A DNA stretch of 35,897 nt from Candidatus Thiodiazotropha sp. 'RUGA'. Lineage in GTDB: Bacteria > Pseudomonadota > Gammaproteobacteria > Chromatiales > Chromatiaceae. The DNA lies in assembly GCA_016842065.1 (NCBI GenBank), contig JAEPDS010000035.1, positions 1 through 35,897 on the forward strand, given 5' to 3'. A program made the position numbers and the translations under genes. Shown here one piece after another: positions 15,452 to 22,623 of this stretch. The notes under the pieces were generated by a model. It was not told the DNA's origin. It made no database searches and saw only the letters and a list, made by a program, of their open reading frames with translations. Each line of letters opens with the position of its first letter. Positions within the stretch are counted from its first letter, which is position 1.

Positions 15452-16678
15452 CTATGCATAACTGGGTGCAAATGCCTTTTCAGGCTCTTCCACAGGTCCA
15501 TCACCACTCCAGTAGGGTGAGAGCTGGCGTAGTTGAGCCACAATGGGCGGTACCGCTTCAATGACCCGCTCTATTTCGTCCATGGTGTTGTAACGTGACA
15601 GGGACAACCGGACTGAACCGTGTGCAGCAGTAAACGGTATATCCATCGCCCGCATCACATGTGACGGTTCGAGGGAACCTGATGTACAGGCAGAGCCACT
15701 GGAGGCTGCGATTCCCATCTTGTTCAACAATAACAGTATGGCTTCGCCTTCAATATACTCAAAAGCGATATTACAGGTATTGGGAAGCCGGTTATTCGGA
15801 TCTCCAGTTACGAAACAGTGGCTTACTTTTTCCAGGATGCCCTGCTCCAAGTGATCGCGCATCGCCTTTACTGAGGACTTTTCGTATTCCATCGCTTGCA
15901 TTGCCATTTCGCAGGCCTTGCCAAGCGCCACGATCGATGCGGCATTTTCAGTACCCGCCCGACGCCCTCTCTCCTGGTGCCCACCCCTCAGGAGTGGACG
16001 GAAGCGCACACCTCTGCGCAGATAGAGTACGCCAATCCCCTTTGGAGCGTGTAATTTGTGTCCGGAAAGGGAGAGCATATCGATACAGGTCTCTTTCAGG
16101 TTAATCGGTAGCTTGCCTACCGCCTGAACCGCATCTGTATGAAACAGCACACCGGCCTGGCGCGCCAACTCGGCCATCTCTTCAACAGGAAAGAGTGTAC
16201 CGCTCTCATTGTTGGCCCACATGACAGAGACTATCGCAACATTGTCTGACAACAGTTTGTAGTACGCCTGAATATCGAGGCGTCCCTTGCTGTCCACTTC
16301 CAGATAGTGAACTTTGTAGCCCTCTTTCTCCAAATGTTCACACAGGGTGAGTACGGCTGGATGTTCCACCACCGTGGTGATGATCTCTTTTCTGTCAGGT
16401 TGAGCCTTGAGTGCGGACAGTATTGCAGTAGAGTCCGACTCGGTGCCACAGGATGTAAAGATGATCTCCGAGTCGTGCTGTGCTCCCAGCAGTGTCTGCA
16501 CCTGCTTGCGGGCTTTCTTCAAAGCTCTTCCTACCTTGTCGCCAAATTGATGCAAGGACGAGGGATTACCAAACTGCTCAGTAAAATAGGGCAGCATCTC
16601 TTCGACGACTTCAGGTGCCACCATGGTGGTGGCATTATTGTCCAGATAGATGCCTTCAATTTTGTCTGTACCACTCAT
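15452..16678 (-). CDS. nifS: NifS, cysteine desulfurase
   Basis: NifS removes sulfur from cysteine with PLP and passes it to NifU for Fe-S cluster building. The 408-residue protein shows YLDNNATT at the N-terminus, HPAVL around residue 106, and the PLP Lys208 in SLSGHKLHAPKG. The catalytic Cys331 lies in SSGSACTSGSLEPSHV. An RAGTEN motif (about 240-245) is also present. It starts two bases after the nifU stop and ends before a strong terminator. It is the last gene of the iscA-nifU-nifS operon. Confidence 0.97.
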   Translation of the reverse strand: MSGTDKIEGIYLDNNATTMVAPEVVEEMLPYFTEQFGNPSSLHQFGDKVGRALKKARKQVQTLLGAQHDSEIIFTSCGTESDSTAILSALKAQPDRKEIITTVVEHPAVLTLCEHLEKEGYKVHYLEVDSKGRLDIQAYYKLLSDNVAIVSVMWANNESGTLFPVEEMAELARQAGVLFHTDAVQAVGKLPINLKETCIDMLSLSGHKLHAPKGIGVLYLRRGVRFRPLLRGGHQERGRRAGTENAASIVALGKACEMAMQAMEYEKSSVKAMRDHLEQGILEKVSHCFVTGDPNNRLPNTCNIAFEYIEGEAILLLLNKMGIAASSGSACTSGSLEPSHVMRAMDIPFTAAHGSVRLSLSRYNTMDEIERVIEAVPPIVAQLRQLSPYWSGDGPVEEPEKAFAPSYA

Positions 16679-16680
16679 AT

Positions 16681-17571
16681 CTAGGCCTCCATTGCAGCTC
16701 GACGAGCCAGTTCTTCCGCAGGCAGGACCTGAATGAACTCACCAAGCCCTTCTGCCAGATGCTGTTGTATGCCACCCAAAGTCGTTGCCGCCATCTGGCA
16801 ACCGGCACAGGCACCGATCATATTCACATAGATGTATTTACCATCGACTTCGACCAGTTCGACATCGCCATGATCCCGCTGCAGATTTGGACGAATCTCA
16901 TCCAGTAACTCTTCGATACGTTTCATCCGTTGCAGATTGGTCAGTCCGGACTTTGGTTTCTTTATCTCTCCAGCAACGGCATTTGGATCAAAGGTTTCAC
17001 CCTTTTCCGCCAGAATGCGGGTAAGAATCTCCTCGATCCCTTCATGGCAGGCGGAACAACCACCACCAGCCTTGGTATAGTTGGTTACCTCTTCCACTGT
17101 GCGTAATCCATTGGCTCGAACAGTCTCTTCGATCATCACTTCATCAATGGCGAAACATTTACAGATCAATGCCCCCTCTTCATGATCATCCTTCCACTCT
17201 TCACCACGGTAGTTGGCAACAGCCGCTTGAAGTGCTTCCCGGCCCATGACGGAGCAGTGCATCTTCTCCGGTGGAAGTCCGTCGAGGTAATCGGCGATAT
17301 CCTGATTACTGACACTTAGGGCATCATCAATTTTCATACCTTTGATTATCTCGGTTAAGGCTGAACTTGAAGCGATCGCTGATCCGCAGCCAAAGGTTTG
17401 AAAACCGGCATCAAGGATCACTTCGCTGTCCGGATCGACCTTCAATGTGAGTCTCAAGGCATCGCCACATGAGAGAGAACCTACATCACCAACGGCATTG
17501 GCATCATCGACAGCCCCTGCATTTCTCGGGCTAAAGAAATGCTCCTGAACCTTTTCTGAATAGTCCCACAT
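16681..17571 (-). CDS. nifU: NifU, three-domain Fe-S scaffold
   Basis: NifU assembles [4Fe-4S] clusters for nitrogenase with sulfur from NifS. The 296-residue protein has all three modules. The first is an IscU-like domain with Cys35, Cys62 and Cys106. The second is a central permanent [2Fe-2S] domain with Cys137, Cys139, Cys172 and Cys175. The third is a C-terminal Nfu domain with Cys255-x-x-Cys258. All nine expected cysteines are present. It follows iscA by 18 bases and leads directly into nifS. Confidence 0.97.
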   Translation of the reverse strand: MWDYSEKVQEHFFSPRNAGAVDDANAVGDVGSLSCGDALRLTLKVDPDSEVILDAGFQTFGCGSAIASSSALTEIIKGMKIDDALSVSNQDIADYLDGLPPEKMHCSVMGREALQAAVANYRGEEWKDDHEEGALICKCFAIDEVMIEETVRANGLRTVEEVTNYTKAGGGCSACHEGIEEILTRILAEKGETFDPNAVAGEIKKPKSGLTNLQRMKRIEELLDEIRPNLQRDHGDVELVEVDGKYIYVNMIGACAGCQMAATTLGGIQQHLAEGLGEFIQVLPAEELARRAAMEA

Positions 17572-17589
17572 ATCTTTACTCCTGATTGA

Positions 17590-17913
17590 TTAGGCGGAAA
17601 ATGAGTTGCCGCAACCACAGCTATTGGTTGCATTTGGGTTTTCGAATTTAAAGCCACTGCCTTCCATGCTATCGAGGAAGTCAACGGTAACGCCATTCAG
17701 CATGGGAGCGCTGAGTGGATCGACAAAAATCTTCAACTCGTCAATTTCGATCACCGCATCTTCATCATTGGCAGACTCTTCCAGAGCCATACCATATTGC
17801 AGCCCTGAGCAACCACCACCGGTTACAGAGATTCGCAATCCCCCAACCGGGGTTTCAGAGCCCTTGATGAAGCGGCTGATCGCCTTTTGAGCATTTTCTG
17901 TCAGTGTAAGCAT
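17590..17913 (-). CDS. iscA: nif-linked IscA/HesB A-type Fe-S carrier
   Basis: This 107-residue A-type carrier has the three conserved ligands Cys35 (GGGCSGLQY), Cys99 and Cys101 (SCGCGNSF). It carries clusters between the NifU scaffold and targets. It is the first gene of the iscA-nifU-nifS operon and corresponds to the nif-specific IscA of Azotobacter vinelandii. A sigma-54 promoter lies 51 bases upstream. Confidence 0.94.
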   Translation of the reverse strand: MLTLTENAQKAISRFIKGSETPVGGLRISVTGGGCSGLQYGMALEESANDEDAVIEIDELKIFVDPLSAPMLNGVTVDFLDSMEGSGFKFENPNATNSCGCGNSFSA

Positions 17914-17963
17914 GGTCGTTTTCTCCGTGGCAAGTCTCTTGCATCTTTACTTTCCGAGATAAC

Positions 17964-17979
17964 TGCAAGGCCTGTGCCA
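17964..17979 (-). promoter_or_regulatory. sigma-54 promoter of iscA-nifU-nifS
   Basis: On the minus strand it reads TGGCAC-AGGCC-TTGCA, an exact -24/-12 match, placed 51 bases before the iscA start. Confidence 0.92.
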
Positions 17980-18043
17980 CGCGCCCTACACGTAGCTTAG
18001 TTCTTGTTTTTAAAGAGATTGTCGTTTTATTACCTAAAATTCA

Positions 18044-18059
18044 TGTTTGATAGGCGACA
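18044..18059. promoter_or_regulatory. NifA upstream activator site for iscA
   Basis: TGT-TTGATAGGCG-ACA fits TGT-N10-ACA and lies about 65-80 bases upstream of the -24 box. It also lies 35 bases before the divergent gene at 18094. GATTGTCG (18017-18024) and CGACAATC (18055-18062) form 8-base inverted arms that include its right half. Confidence 0.78.
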
Positions 18060-18093
18060 ATCCTGAAATCCGACACAGGTAACAAAACCTACA

Positions 18094-18369
18094 ATGGAAG
18101 AGAAAATGACACTTGAACAACTGAGTCCTGGCGACATGGTCTATGCGGCCAGTCATATCTATAACGATGGGGGTATACCGGATATTCCTCAGGATGCCCT
18201 ACTTGCTGAACCAGGCACTAAAGGGGTGATCATCGAGACCGGTCATTTGGAAGAGAGCCCCGAAAGGGTTCTCTATTTGGTGAGATTTGAAGACTCAGAT
18301 CTCAATCTTGGGCCACCTACCGGATGTTGGCCTGAAGAACTTTCAACGACAGTAATTGAGAAAAGCTAG
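18094..18369 (+). CDS. small NifZ-like protein
   Basis: This 91-residue protein is divergent from iscA. The sequence MVYAASHIYNDGGIPD, then EPGTKGVIIETGHL and VLYLVRFED, suggests the small beta-barrel (SH3-like) fold of the NifZ family. In NifZ a VRNDG segment is likewise followed by GxxG and an R-x-GxV strand. The match is partial, so the call is tentative. The first ATG (18094) lacks a good ribosome site. A second ATG at 18106 is preceded by GGAAGAG and would remove four residues. The stop lies two bases from the end of the opposite-strand gene. No clear promoter of its own was found, although a weaker sigma-54-like sequence points this way at 17928-17943. Confidence 0.6.
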   Translation: MEEKMTLEQLSPGDMVYAASHIYNDGGIPDIPQDALLAEPGTKGVIIETGHLEESPERVLYLVRFEDSDLNLGPPTGCWPEELSTTVIEKS

Positions 18370-18370
18370 C

Positions 18371-18748
18371 CTATCTTGACCAACGGCGCAAATTGATCTC
18401 ATCATGCCAGCGCCCGGTTTGTATGATTTGTCTACCCTGTAAACTGCCCCGGTAGAGGTAGATCCATGCCTGGCCCCAGGGGGTTGGGATGAGCTCTCGC
18501 GTATAGGCATTGGGATAACCTTCCAGTCTATCGAGTTGGTTCATGGTCAGGGCATCGACAAGATAGACCTCACCGGAAATCGATGTACTGCCGCATTTCA
18601 CCACACCAGGATAGCTACCCAAATGGAACATTTTGTAGACAGGTTGAGTTTGGTGATCGCCAAGATAGGTTGCTCTGCAGAGCAGCTCGTGATTGACCTG
18701 ATGCTTTCTCAGCGTACCGTAAACGAATACTCTTGATATCGATTTCAT
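18371..18748 (-). CDS. gamma-glutamylcyclotransferase-like (GGCT/AIG2) protein
   Basis: This 125-residue protein has the GGCT fold signature. VYGTLR (residues 9-14) forms the substrate-binding loop, followed by GSYPGVV and GEVYLVD. The likely catalytic Glu76 lies in RLEGYPNAY. Family members release 5-oxoproline from gamma-glutamyl compounds, but the exact substrate cannot be read from sequence. It is convergent with the NifZ-like gene with one base between them. It may be separately transcribed from the nifE operon, since 168 bases separate it from the upstream gene and an AT-rich palindrome lies before its start. Confidence 0.85.
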   Translation of the reverse strand: MKSISRVFVYGTLRKHQVNHELLCRATYLGDHQTQPVYKMFHLGSYPGVVKCGSTSISGEVYLVDALTMNQLDRLEGYPNAYTRELIPTPWGQAWIYLYRGSLQGRQIIQTGRWHDEINLRRWSR

Positions 18749-18751
18749 TGT

Positions 18752-18774
18752 AATAAAATCTATTTGATTTTATT
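18752..18774. repeat. AT-rich inverted repeat upstream of the GGCT gene
   Basis: Perfect 9-base arms AATAAAATC and GATTTTATT flank a 5-base centre, just before the start codon of the GGCT-like gene. It looks more like an operator than a terminator because the stem has only two G/C pairs. Confidence 0.45.
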
Positions 18775-18916
18775 CGGGCCTGTTCGCAGACTCCAACTAT
18801 ACTGCTGAATCGTTGAGAATTCACTCATCAGGCAGATGAATGAAGGAAACAGGCTGGCATCGCTAATGAATCCAAACCGAATTCCCCTGGATATCAGGTA
18901 ACCAGAAGTATCAGAG

Positions 18917-19327
18917 TCAACCGCCAAGTATCAGTTCGTAAGCGCTACGCAGAAGCTCAAGCTCCACAGCCGGCAGTCCTCTGGCTTGGGTAAGATCAAT
19001 GAATTGTGCATTACAGATCTCCACTTCCACAAATGGCGGATCCGTAGTCGTGATGTTGGCTAATAAGATATCGATATCCTCTCCCGGTACCTGCACTGTC
19101 TGCCGGTACTCACTTTCAAAAGCCAGAGTGTCTCTCGCCAATCCCAATCGCTTTTCAGTTTCAGACAAAATCGCTTTTGGATGAAACACCGTGTCTGGTC
19201 GAGTGGTGACAACCGTTGAAAGATCCGGCAGAGGAGCGAAGGCGCATACACTATTGTTTTCAAATTTAAGAAATCTGGTGCGCGCGCTGGTCGCCTGTTT
19301 ATGATAGAGAATGACACGATGGTCCAT
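18917..19327 (-). CDS. conserved hypothetical protein in the nifENX operon
   Basis: This 136-residue protein is of a type I do not recognise. It starts MDHRVILYHK and has mixed alpha/beta composition with one Cys near the C-terminus (EICNAQF). No signal peptide, membrane segment or metal motif is visible. It lies 21 bases after the neighbouring 124-residue gene in a run of same-strand genes reaching back to nifE, so it is probably nif-regulated. The ribosome site is weak. Confidence 0.7.
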   Translation of the reverse strand: MDHRVILYHKQATSARTRFLKFENNSVCAFAPLPDLSTVVTTRPDTVFHPKAILSETEKRLGLARDTLAFESEYRQTVQVPGEDIDILLANITTTDPPFVEVEICNAQFIDLTQARGLPAVELELLRSAYELILGG

Positions 19328-19348
19328 ATGACTTTTCTGCTTATTACT

Positions 19349-19723
19349 TTATTCAGGAACTGCCAGAAGCCTCGGTTCCGCTTTGATTACAGCGCCTTTA
19401 CCCCAGGCATTGACCGCTTCAACAAACCAGTCAGGCTTGGTCGGGTGCGGCATAACGATGTCGTGTTCAACAAAAAAACTGCCATCCGCGTGAAACAGCA
19501 GCATACCGAGCCGGTTTCCCTGCTCGTTCATCCAGTCGCCGACCAAGCTGAACTCACTATTCGAAGGGTCCCGCTCCAATCGATAGCTCGCCTCATCAGG
19601 TGATTTCAAGAGGATTTCAGATTTGGAAAAACCAAGTTTTATCACTTCTTCATAGAGACGTTTGTGCACACTATGGGCAAGTTCTTCTATCTTAAAAAAA
19701 CGTACCGCAACTGACTCATCCAC
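19349..19723 (-). CDS. conserved hypothetical protein in the nifENX operon
   Basis: This is an unrecognised protein of about 124 residues. The start is taken as the GTG at 19723 because GAGGAG lies 7 bases upstream and overlap with the TPR gene is then only 8 bases. An ATG at 19747 would add eight residues. The N-terminal third is helical (FFKIEELAHSVHKRLYEEV) and the rest is beta-rich with an EHDIVMPHPTKPDWFVEAV segment. No known motif was found. Its position between two other accessory genes suggests a shared role with them. Confidence 0.7.
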   Translation of the reverse strand: MDESVAVRFFKIEELAHSVHKRLYEEVIKLGFSKSEILLKSPDEASYRLERDPSNSEFSLVGDWMNEQGNRLGMLLFHADGSFFVEHDIVMPHPTKPDWFVEAVNAWGKGAVIKAEPRLLAVPE

Positions 19724-20261
19724 TGTTTTGCTCCTCAACAATAGCATCTAACAGATCACGAATAACATTCGCACCCACCTGATCACCAGGGTCGATCAGA
19801 CTCAATGTTTGCAGAATCGATTCTGCTTCATCCGTCTTTTCTTGACGCAGGCGAATAAAAGCAAGTGCCTTGAGACTGTAAAGATAAAAACGTTCAGGAC
19901 CGCGCGGATCATTCCAGTCAGCAGAACTTGGATTCAGTTGCTGCCAATCCTGATTGAAGTTGCCTTGCTTTGCTGCCAGACTCAATGTTTTAATGACCAG
20001 CTTTTCTGCTATCTCGGTCTCACCCTGATAGAAGTGAAACTTGTAACGAGCAATCAGCACTTCGATCTGTTCTGGAGCACTTCGCTGCGCTTGAAGCAGC
20101 GCTTCCGCAGAAGCCTCTCGTGAGGAGATCAGAGACGCCGCTCTCTGCAATTCAGCATTTACACCCGGTTCTATATCGAAGCCGAAATGCACTTCATTGC
20201 CAACCAACCGGATGACATTCGATTGGCGCTCTGGTCTGTTGGAGCTCTGATTCAAGCCCAA
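19716..20261 (-). CDS. nif-associated TPR-like protein (second paralogue)
   Basis: This 181-residue helical protein is encoded between the [2Fe-2S] ferredoxin and an unknown gene, overlapping both. Helix pairs such as AEALLQAQRSAPEQIEVL, RYKFHFYQGETEIAEKLV and LAFIRLRQEKTDEAESIL indicate TPR-type repeats. Shared segments with the 174-residue protein at 12566-13090 indicate a paralogous pair split between two nif operons. This copy has an extra 40-residue N-terminus. The function is unknown, and an assembly scaffold is a guess. Confidence 0.8.
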   Translation of the reverse strand: MGLNQSSNRPERQSNVIRLVGNEVHFGFDIEPGVNAELQRAASLISSREASAEALLQAQRSAPEQIEVLIARYKFHFYQGETEIAEKLVIKTLSLAAKQGNFNQDWQQLNPSSADWNDPRGPERFYLYSLKALAFIRLRQEKTDEAESILQTLSLIDPGDQVGANVIRDLLDAIVEEQNSG

Positions 20262-20578
20262 AATTCCTCAGCAACCTTTAACCGCTCAACCGGCTGATCG
20301 TTCAGTAGATGCTCTTCATAAATTGCTGCAACATCCTGTTTTGAAACACCGCCATACATGATCCCTTCGGGATAGACCAGTACGGATGGTCCTTCACTAC
20401 AAGGGCCCAGACAACTGGTTGTGGTAACCTGTATCTGGTCAAACAGTTGGCGCTGTTGAAGCTGCCCGTAGAACTCTTCAGCCACTTCTGCACAATTTTT
20501 CTGACCGCAAGATGGCCTTGGGTGACCCATCGGTCGACTCTGTACACAGACAAAGACATGTTTTTTCGGTTTAGGCAT
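20252..20578 (-). CDS. thioredoxin-like [2Fe-2S] ferredoxin (Shethna protein I type)
   Basis: This 108-residue ferredoxin has the thioredoxin-fold type of cluster binding, with ligands Cys11, Cys24, Cys56 and Cys60. The last two sit in SCLGPCSEGP. Azotobacter Fe-S protein I and related ferredoxins are of this type and occur in nif regions. It probably carries electrons for nitrogenase or cofactor assembly. GGAG lies 7 bases before the ATG. It is 21 bases from fdxB. Confidence 0.9.
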   Translation of the reverse strand: MPKPKKHVFVCVQSRPMGHPRPSCGQKNCAEVAEEFYGQLQQRQLFDQIQVTTTSCLGPCSEGPSVLVYPEGIMYGGVSKQDVAAIYEEHLLNDQPVERLKVAEEFWA

Positions 20579-20599
20579 GATTACACTCCTATGTCCTGT

Positions 20600-20935
20600 C
20601 TATGCGGCCACGTTTTGAGGCTGATGAGTAAAACACTTTTTCGGACAGATACGCGCGCAGGAACCACAACCGATACAGTCCATACTGTTCTTCAAGCTCA
20701 TGACCATTGCGGTATCATCCGAGAAACCGTCATCATCATCCCCGTAATCGTCATCATAATCATCATCGTCATCGAGCAGTCCTTCCACATCTTCTCGGTC
20801 GATCAGATCAAAGACATCTCGAGGACAGACCTTGAAACATCGACCGCAACCAATGCAGTTCTGTTGATTGATTTCCATTACAAATGCGGGAGTGTACTCT
20901 TCACCACCACGGGTTAAACCGGTAATTACTGACAT
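20600..20935 (-). CDS. fdxB: nif-specific ferredoxin III with acidic linker
   Basis: This 111-residue 2[4Fe-4S] ferredoxin begins with the typical SVITGLTRGG segment. The first cluster motif is CIGCGRCFKVCP (27-38) and the second is CIGCGSCARICP (87-98). Between them lies an Asp/Tyr/Gly tract at about residues 55-70 with 12 or more acidic residues. This is longer and more acidic than usual and makes the linker highly charged. It likely donates electrons to nitrogenase or to cofactor synthesis. It belongs to the nifENX operon. Confidence 0.92.
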   Translation of the reverse strand: MSVITGLTRGGEEYTPAFVMEINQQNCIGCGRCFKVCPRDVFDLIDREDVEGLLDDDDDYDDDYGDDDDGFSDDTAMVMSLKNSMDCIGCGSCARICPKKCFTHQPQNVAA

Positions 20936-20945
20936 TGGTCTATCC

Positions 20946-21161
20946 TCAATTCATCTCTGCAGCTGCTGCTTTGTAGGCCGCTTCGGCTTCAGCCCAGGCC
21001 TGGCATGCATCGTAAGTGGCTTGCGCAATTGCGGGTATCTCTTCATAGGCTGCAGGCAGACGGTCTTCCACCAGATCATGAAGTTCACCTGCTTTTTCAG
21101 TCGCAATACGCTTGGCACGTTTGGAAGCTTTGTGTATGGCTTTCAACTCTTCTTCGGTCAT
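20946..21161 (-). CDS. DUF683 (CCE_0567) nif-associated protein
   Basis: This small helical protein of 71 residues follows the DUF269 gene, the fixed order in many nif clusters (orf5-orf6 of Azotobacter). It starts MTEEELKAIHKASKRAKR and is a two-helix, Ala/Glu-rich protein with a single Cys. A longer frame reaching 21242 would overlap the preceding gene by 71 bases and is rejected. Two adjacent ATG codons occur at 21164 and 21161, and GAGGAG lies 6 bases before the second. The family may bind metal, but its role is not settled. Confidence 0.87.
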   Translation of the reverse strand: MTEEELKAIHKASKRAKRIATEKAGELHDLVEDRLPAAYEEIPAIAQATYDACQAWAEAEAAYKAAAAEMN

Positions 21162-21171
21162 CATCAACTCC

Positions 21172-21645
21172 TCACATTCCAGCAACTTTAGGATGCTGTC
21201 CGATGATCTCCAGAGCCACCGAGAGCAGTTTATCCGCCTCATCTTTCATTTTCGAAAGTGAAGCAAATCCAAAGCGATGCACATCACGCAATGTTTTATC
21301 CATAACCACCAGCTTACCAACGGTTATCAACGAGCGACCGAATCCTTCGTGGGTCAGGTTCAACATGGGAACGGCCATCAGGCCACACTCTTTTTCAATA
21401 AGCGCCGAAATCGCGTTGTAAAATGCTTTCACCCTGGCTAAGGTAATTTCATCCGGATCACCAATTACAGGTATCTCCCGCTTCTTCTCCTTGGTCAGGA
21501 CAAAAGGTTCCAGAATCTTGGCTGTCGACCAATCATCATAGGTACCATAGGTATCAATGGCACGCATCTGGCGAACCATCTCCTTGGCGAAGTCGGTCTC
21601 CAGGACCGGATCGTCTTCGCTGATCAGCACGACGGCTTCATTCAT
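21172..21645 (-). CDS. NifX-associated protein (DUF269)
   Basis: This 157-residue protein shows the DUF269 pattern. An N-terminal FAKEMVRQMRAIDTYGTYD segment is followed by LEPFVLTKEKKREIP, then FGRSLITVGKLVVMDKTLRD. It accompanies nifX in most nif clusters and is linked to FeMo-cofactor delivery, though the biochemical role is unclear. GAGGAG lies 8 bases before the ATG. It has nothing but 4 bases between it and rseC. Confidence 0.92.
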   Translation of the reverse strand: MNEAVVLISEDDPVLETDFAKEMVRQMRAIDTYGTYDDWSTAKILEPFVLTKEKKREIPVIGDPDEITLARVKAFYNAISALIEKECGLMAVPMLNLTHEGFGRSLITVGKLVVMDKTLRDVHRFGFASLSKMKDEADKLLSVALEIIGQHPKVAGM

Positions 21646-21649
21646 CAGT

Positions 21650-22135
21650 TTAACTCCTCATATGTTTCGGAAATACGACATGTTTGTAACCGTTTTCCAC
21701 AACTTTAAGCAGTTGTGGCCCATATTCTGGTGTTGAAATTTCCCTATTTGTGTACCAGCGAACCAGCAACAGCCCAATCGACAAACCGGCCAGCGCCAAA
21801 AGGCTCTGCATAGCGTCGTTGATTCCCAATGCACTGCCTAAAAGGGTTAAGCCCAGCATCAAAATGAGAGGTAACAGATAGGCCAGCACAGACGCCCTAG
21901 CTATTAATCTGCCAGGAACGCCAATCACAACCTGGTCGCCAGGCTTGGCTTGTAGATCGTTATCGATTAACAATTTGTTTTTCTGCACGCCAAACAGTTT
22001 GGCGACTACAGAAGTGGTACAGTTTGAACTGGCACACTGGGAACAACCGCTTCTCGATTCGGTCTCTATCCAGATCTTATCGTCGACGACGCCGATAACC
22101 CTGGCTGACTCTTCAAGCATCTCCTGCTCTCTCAT
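21650..22135 (-). CDS. rseC: RseC/MucC-family membrane redox protein
   Basis: This 161-residue inner-membrane protein has a Cys-rich N-terminal domain (SGCSQCASSNC, about 29-39). A small soluble domain with VVIGVPGRL follows, and then two membrane segments at about 81-102 and 108-126. In E. coli RseC works with the Rnf-type complex (RsxABCDGE) to reduce SoxR. No rnf genes are in this window, yet the gene lies inside the nifENX operon. It may serve an Rnf complex that supplies low-potential electrons to nitrogenase. The start is set to the ATG at 22135 because GGAGGAG lies 5 bases upstream. A GTG at 22141 would add two residues. Confidence 0.88.
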   Translation of the reverse strand: MREQEMLEESARVIGVVDDKIWIETESRSGCSQCASSNCTTSVVAKLFGVQKNKLLIDNDLQAKPGDQVVIGVPGRLIARASVLAYLLPLILMLGLTLLGSALGINDAMQSLLALAGLSIGLLLVRWYTNREISTPEYGPQLLKVVENGYKHVVFPKHMRS

Positions 22136-22137
22136 GG

Positions 22138-22623
22138 TCACTCCTCCCAGCCTTCCTGTTCCATTTCATCGAACCTTGAGGGATCGGCGGGCATGGTGTT
22201 TTTGATCGCTCTTGCCAACCAACTGCCGGGACCTTCCCTGAGTTCCTGCTGGAGTGACTCGAGCAGCGAGCTTATCGAGGCACCAGGTGATATTTTCACC
22301 GGCTGAATACCTTTCATTTTCAGTTGGTTGATTGCTGATGCACCCACTGCCTGGCTATACACCGCAATACATCCCTTCAGCGCATCAATCTTGGCAACCA
22401 ATTTATCTTCATTGCCATCCATATCGAGCTTGCCGAACTCAACCGCTTCGACGAAACAGACCTTCTGCTGGTCAAGGGCGTAGATTGCGAAACTCTGGGC
22501 GGCGCCAAAATGTTGATCCACCCGCTTCATGTCACTGGTGGCAAAGGCAACTTTCAGGGCGGTCTCCATCCATTTGTCCTCAGTGGTGCAGCCCACGAGT
22601 TGTAGCCGTCGAGCTATGCTCAT
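22138..22623 (-). CDS. nifX: NifX, FeMo-cofactor precursor carrier
   Basis: NifX binds NifB-cofactor and the VK cluster and holds them between NifB, NifEN and the apo-enzyme. The 161-residue protein has the NifX/NifB fold, with KVAFATSD and then [14 protein letters not shown] carrying His38. The N-terminal extension with ARRLQLVG is typical of the family, so the ATG at 22623 is kept although it overlaps nifN by 44 bases. An internal ATG at 22569 is the alternative. Confidence 0.93.
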   Translation of the reverse strand: MSIARRLQLVGCTTEDKWMETALKVAFATSDMKRVDQHFGAAQSFAIYALDQQKVCFVEAVEFGKLDMDGNEDKLVAKIDALKGCIAVYSQAVGASAINQLKMKGIQPVKISPGASISSLLESLQQELREGPGSWLARAIKNTMPADPSRFDEMEQEGWEE

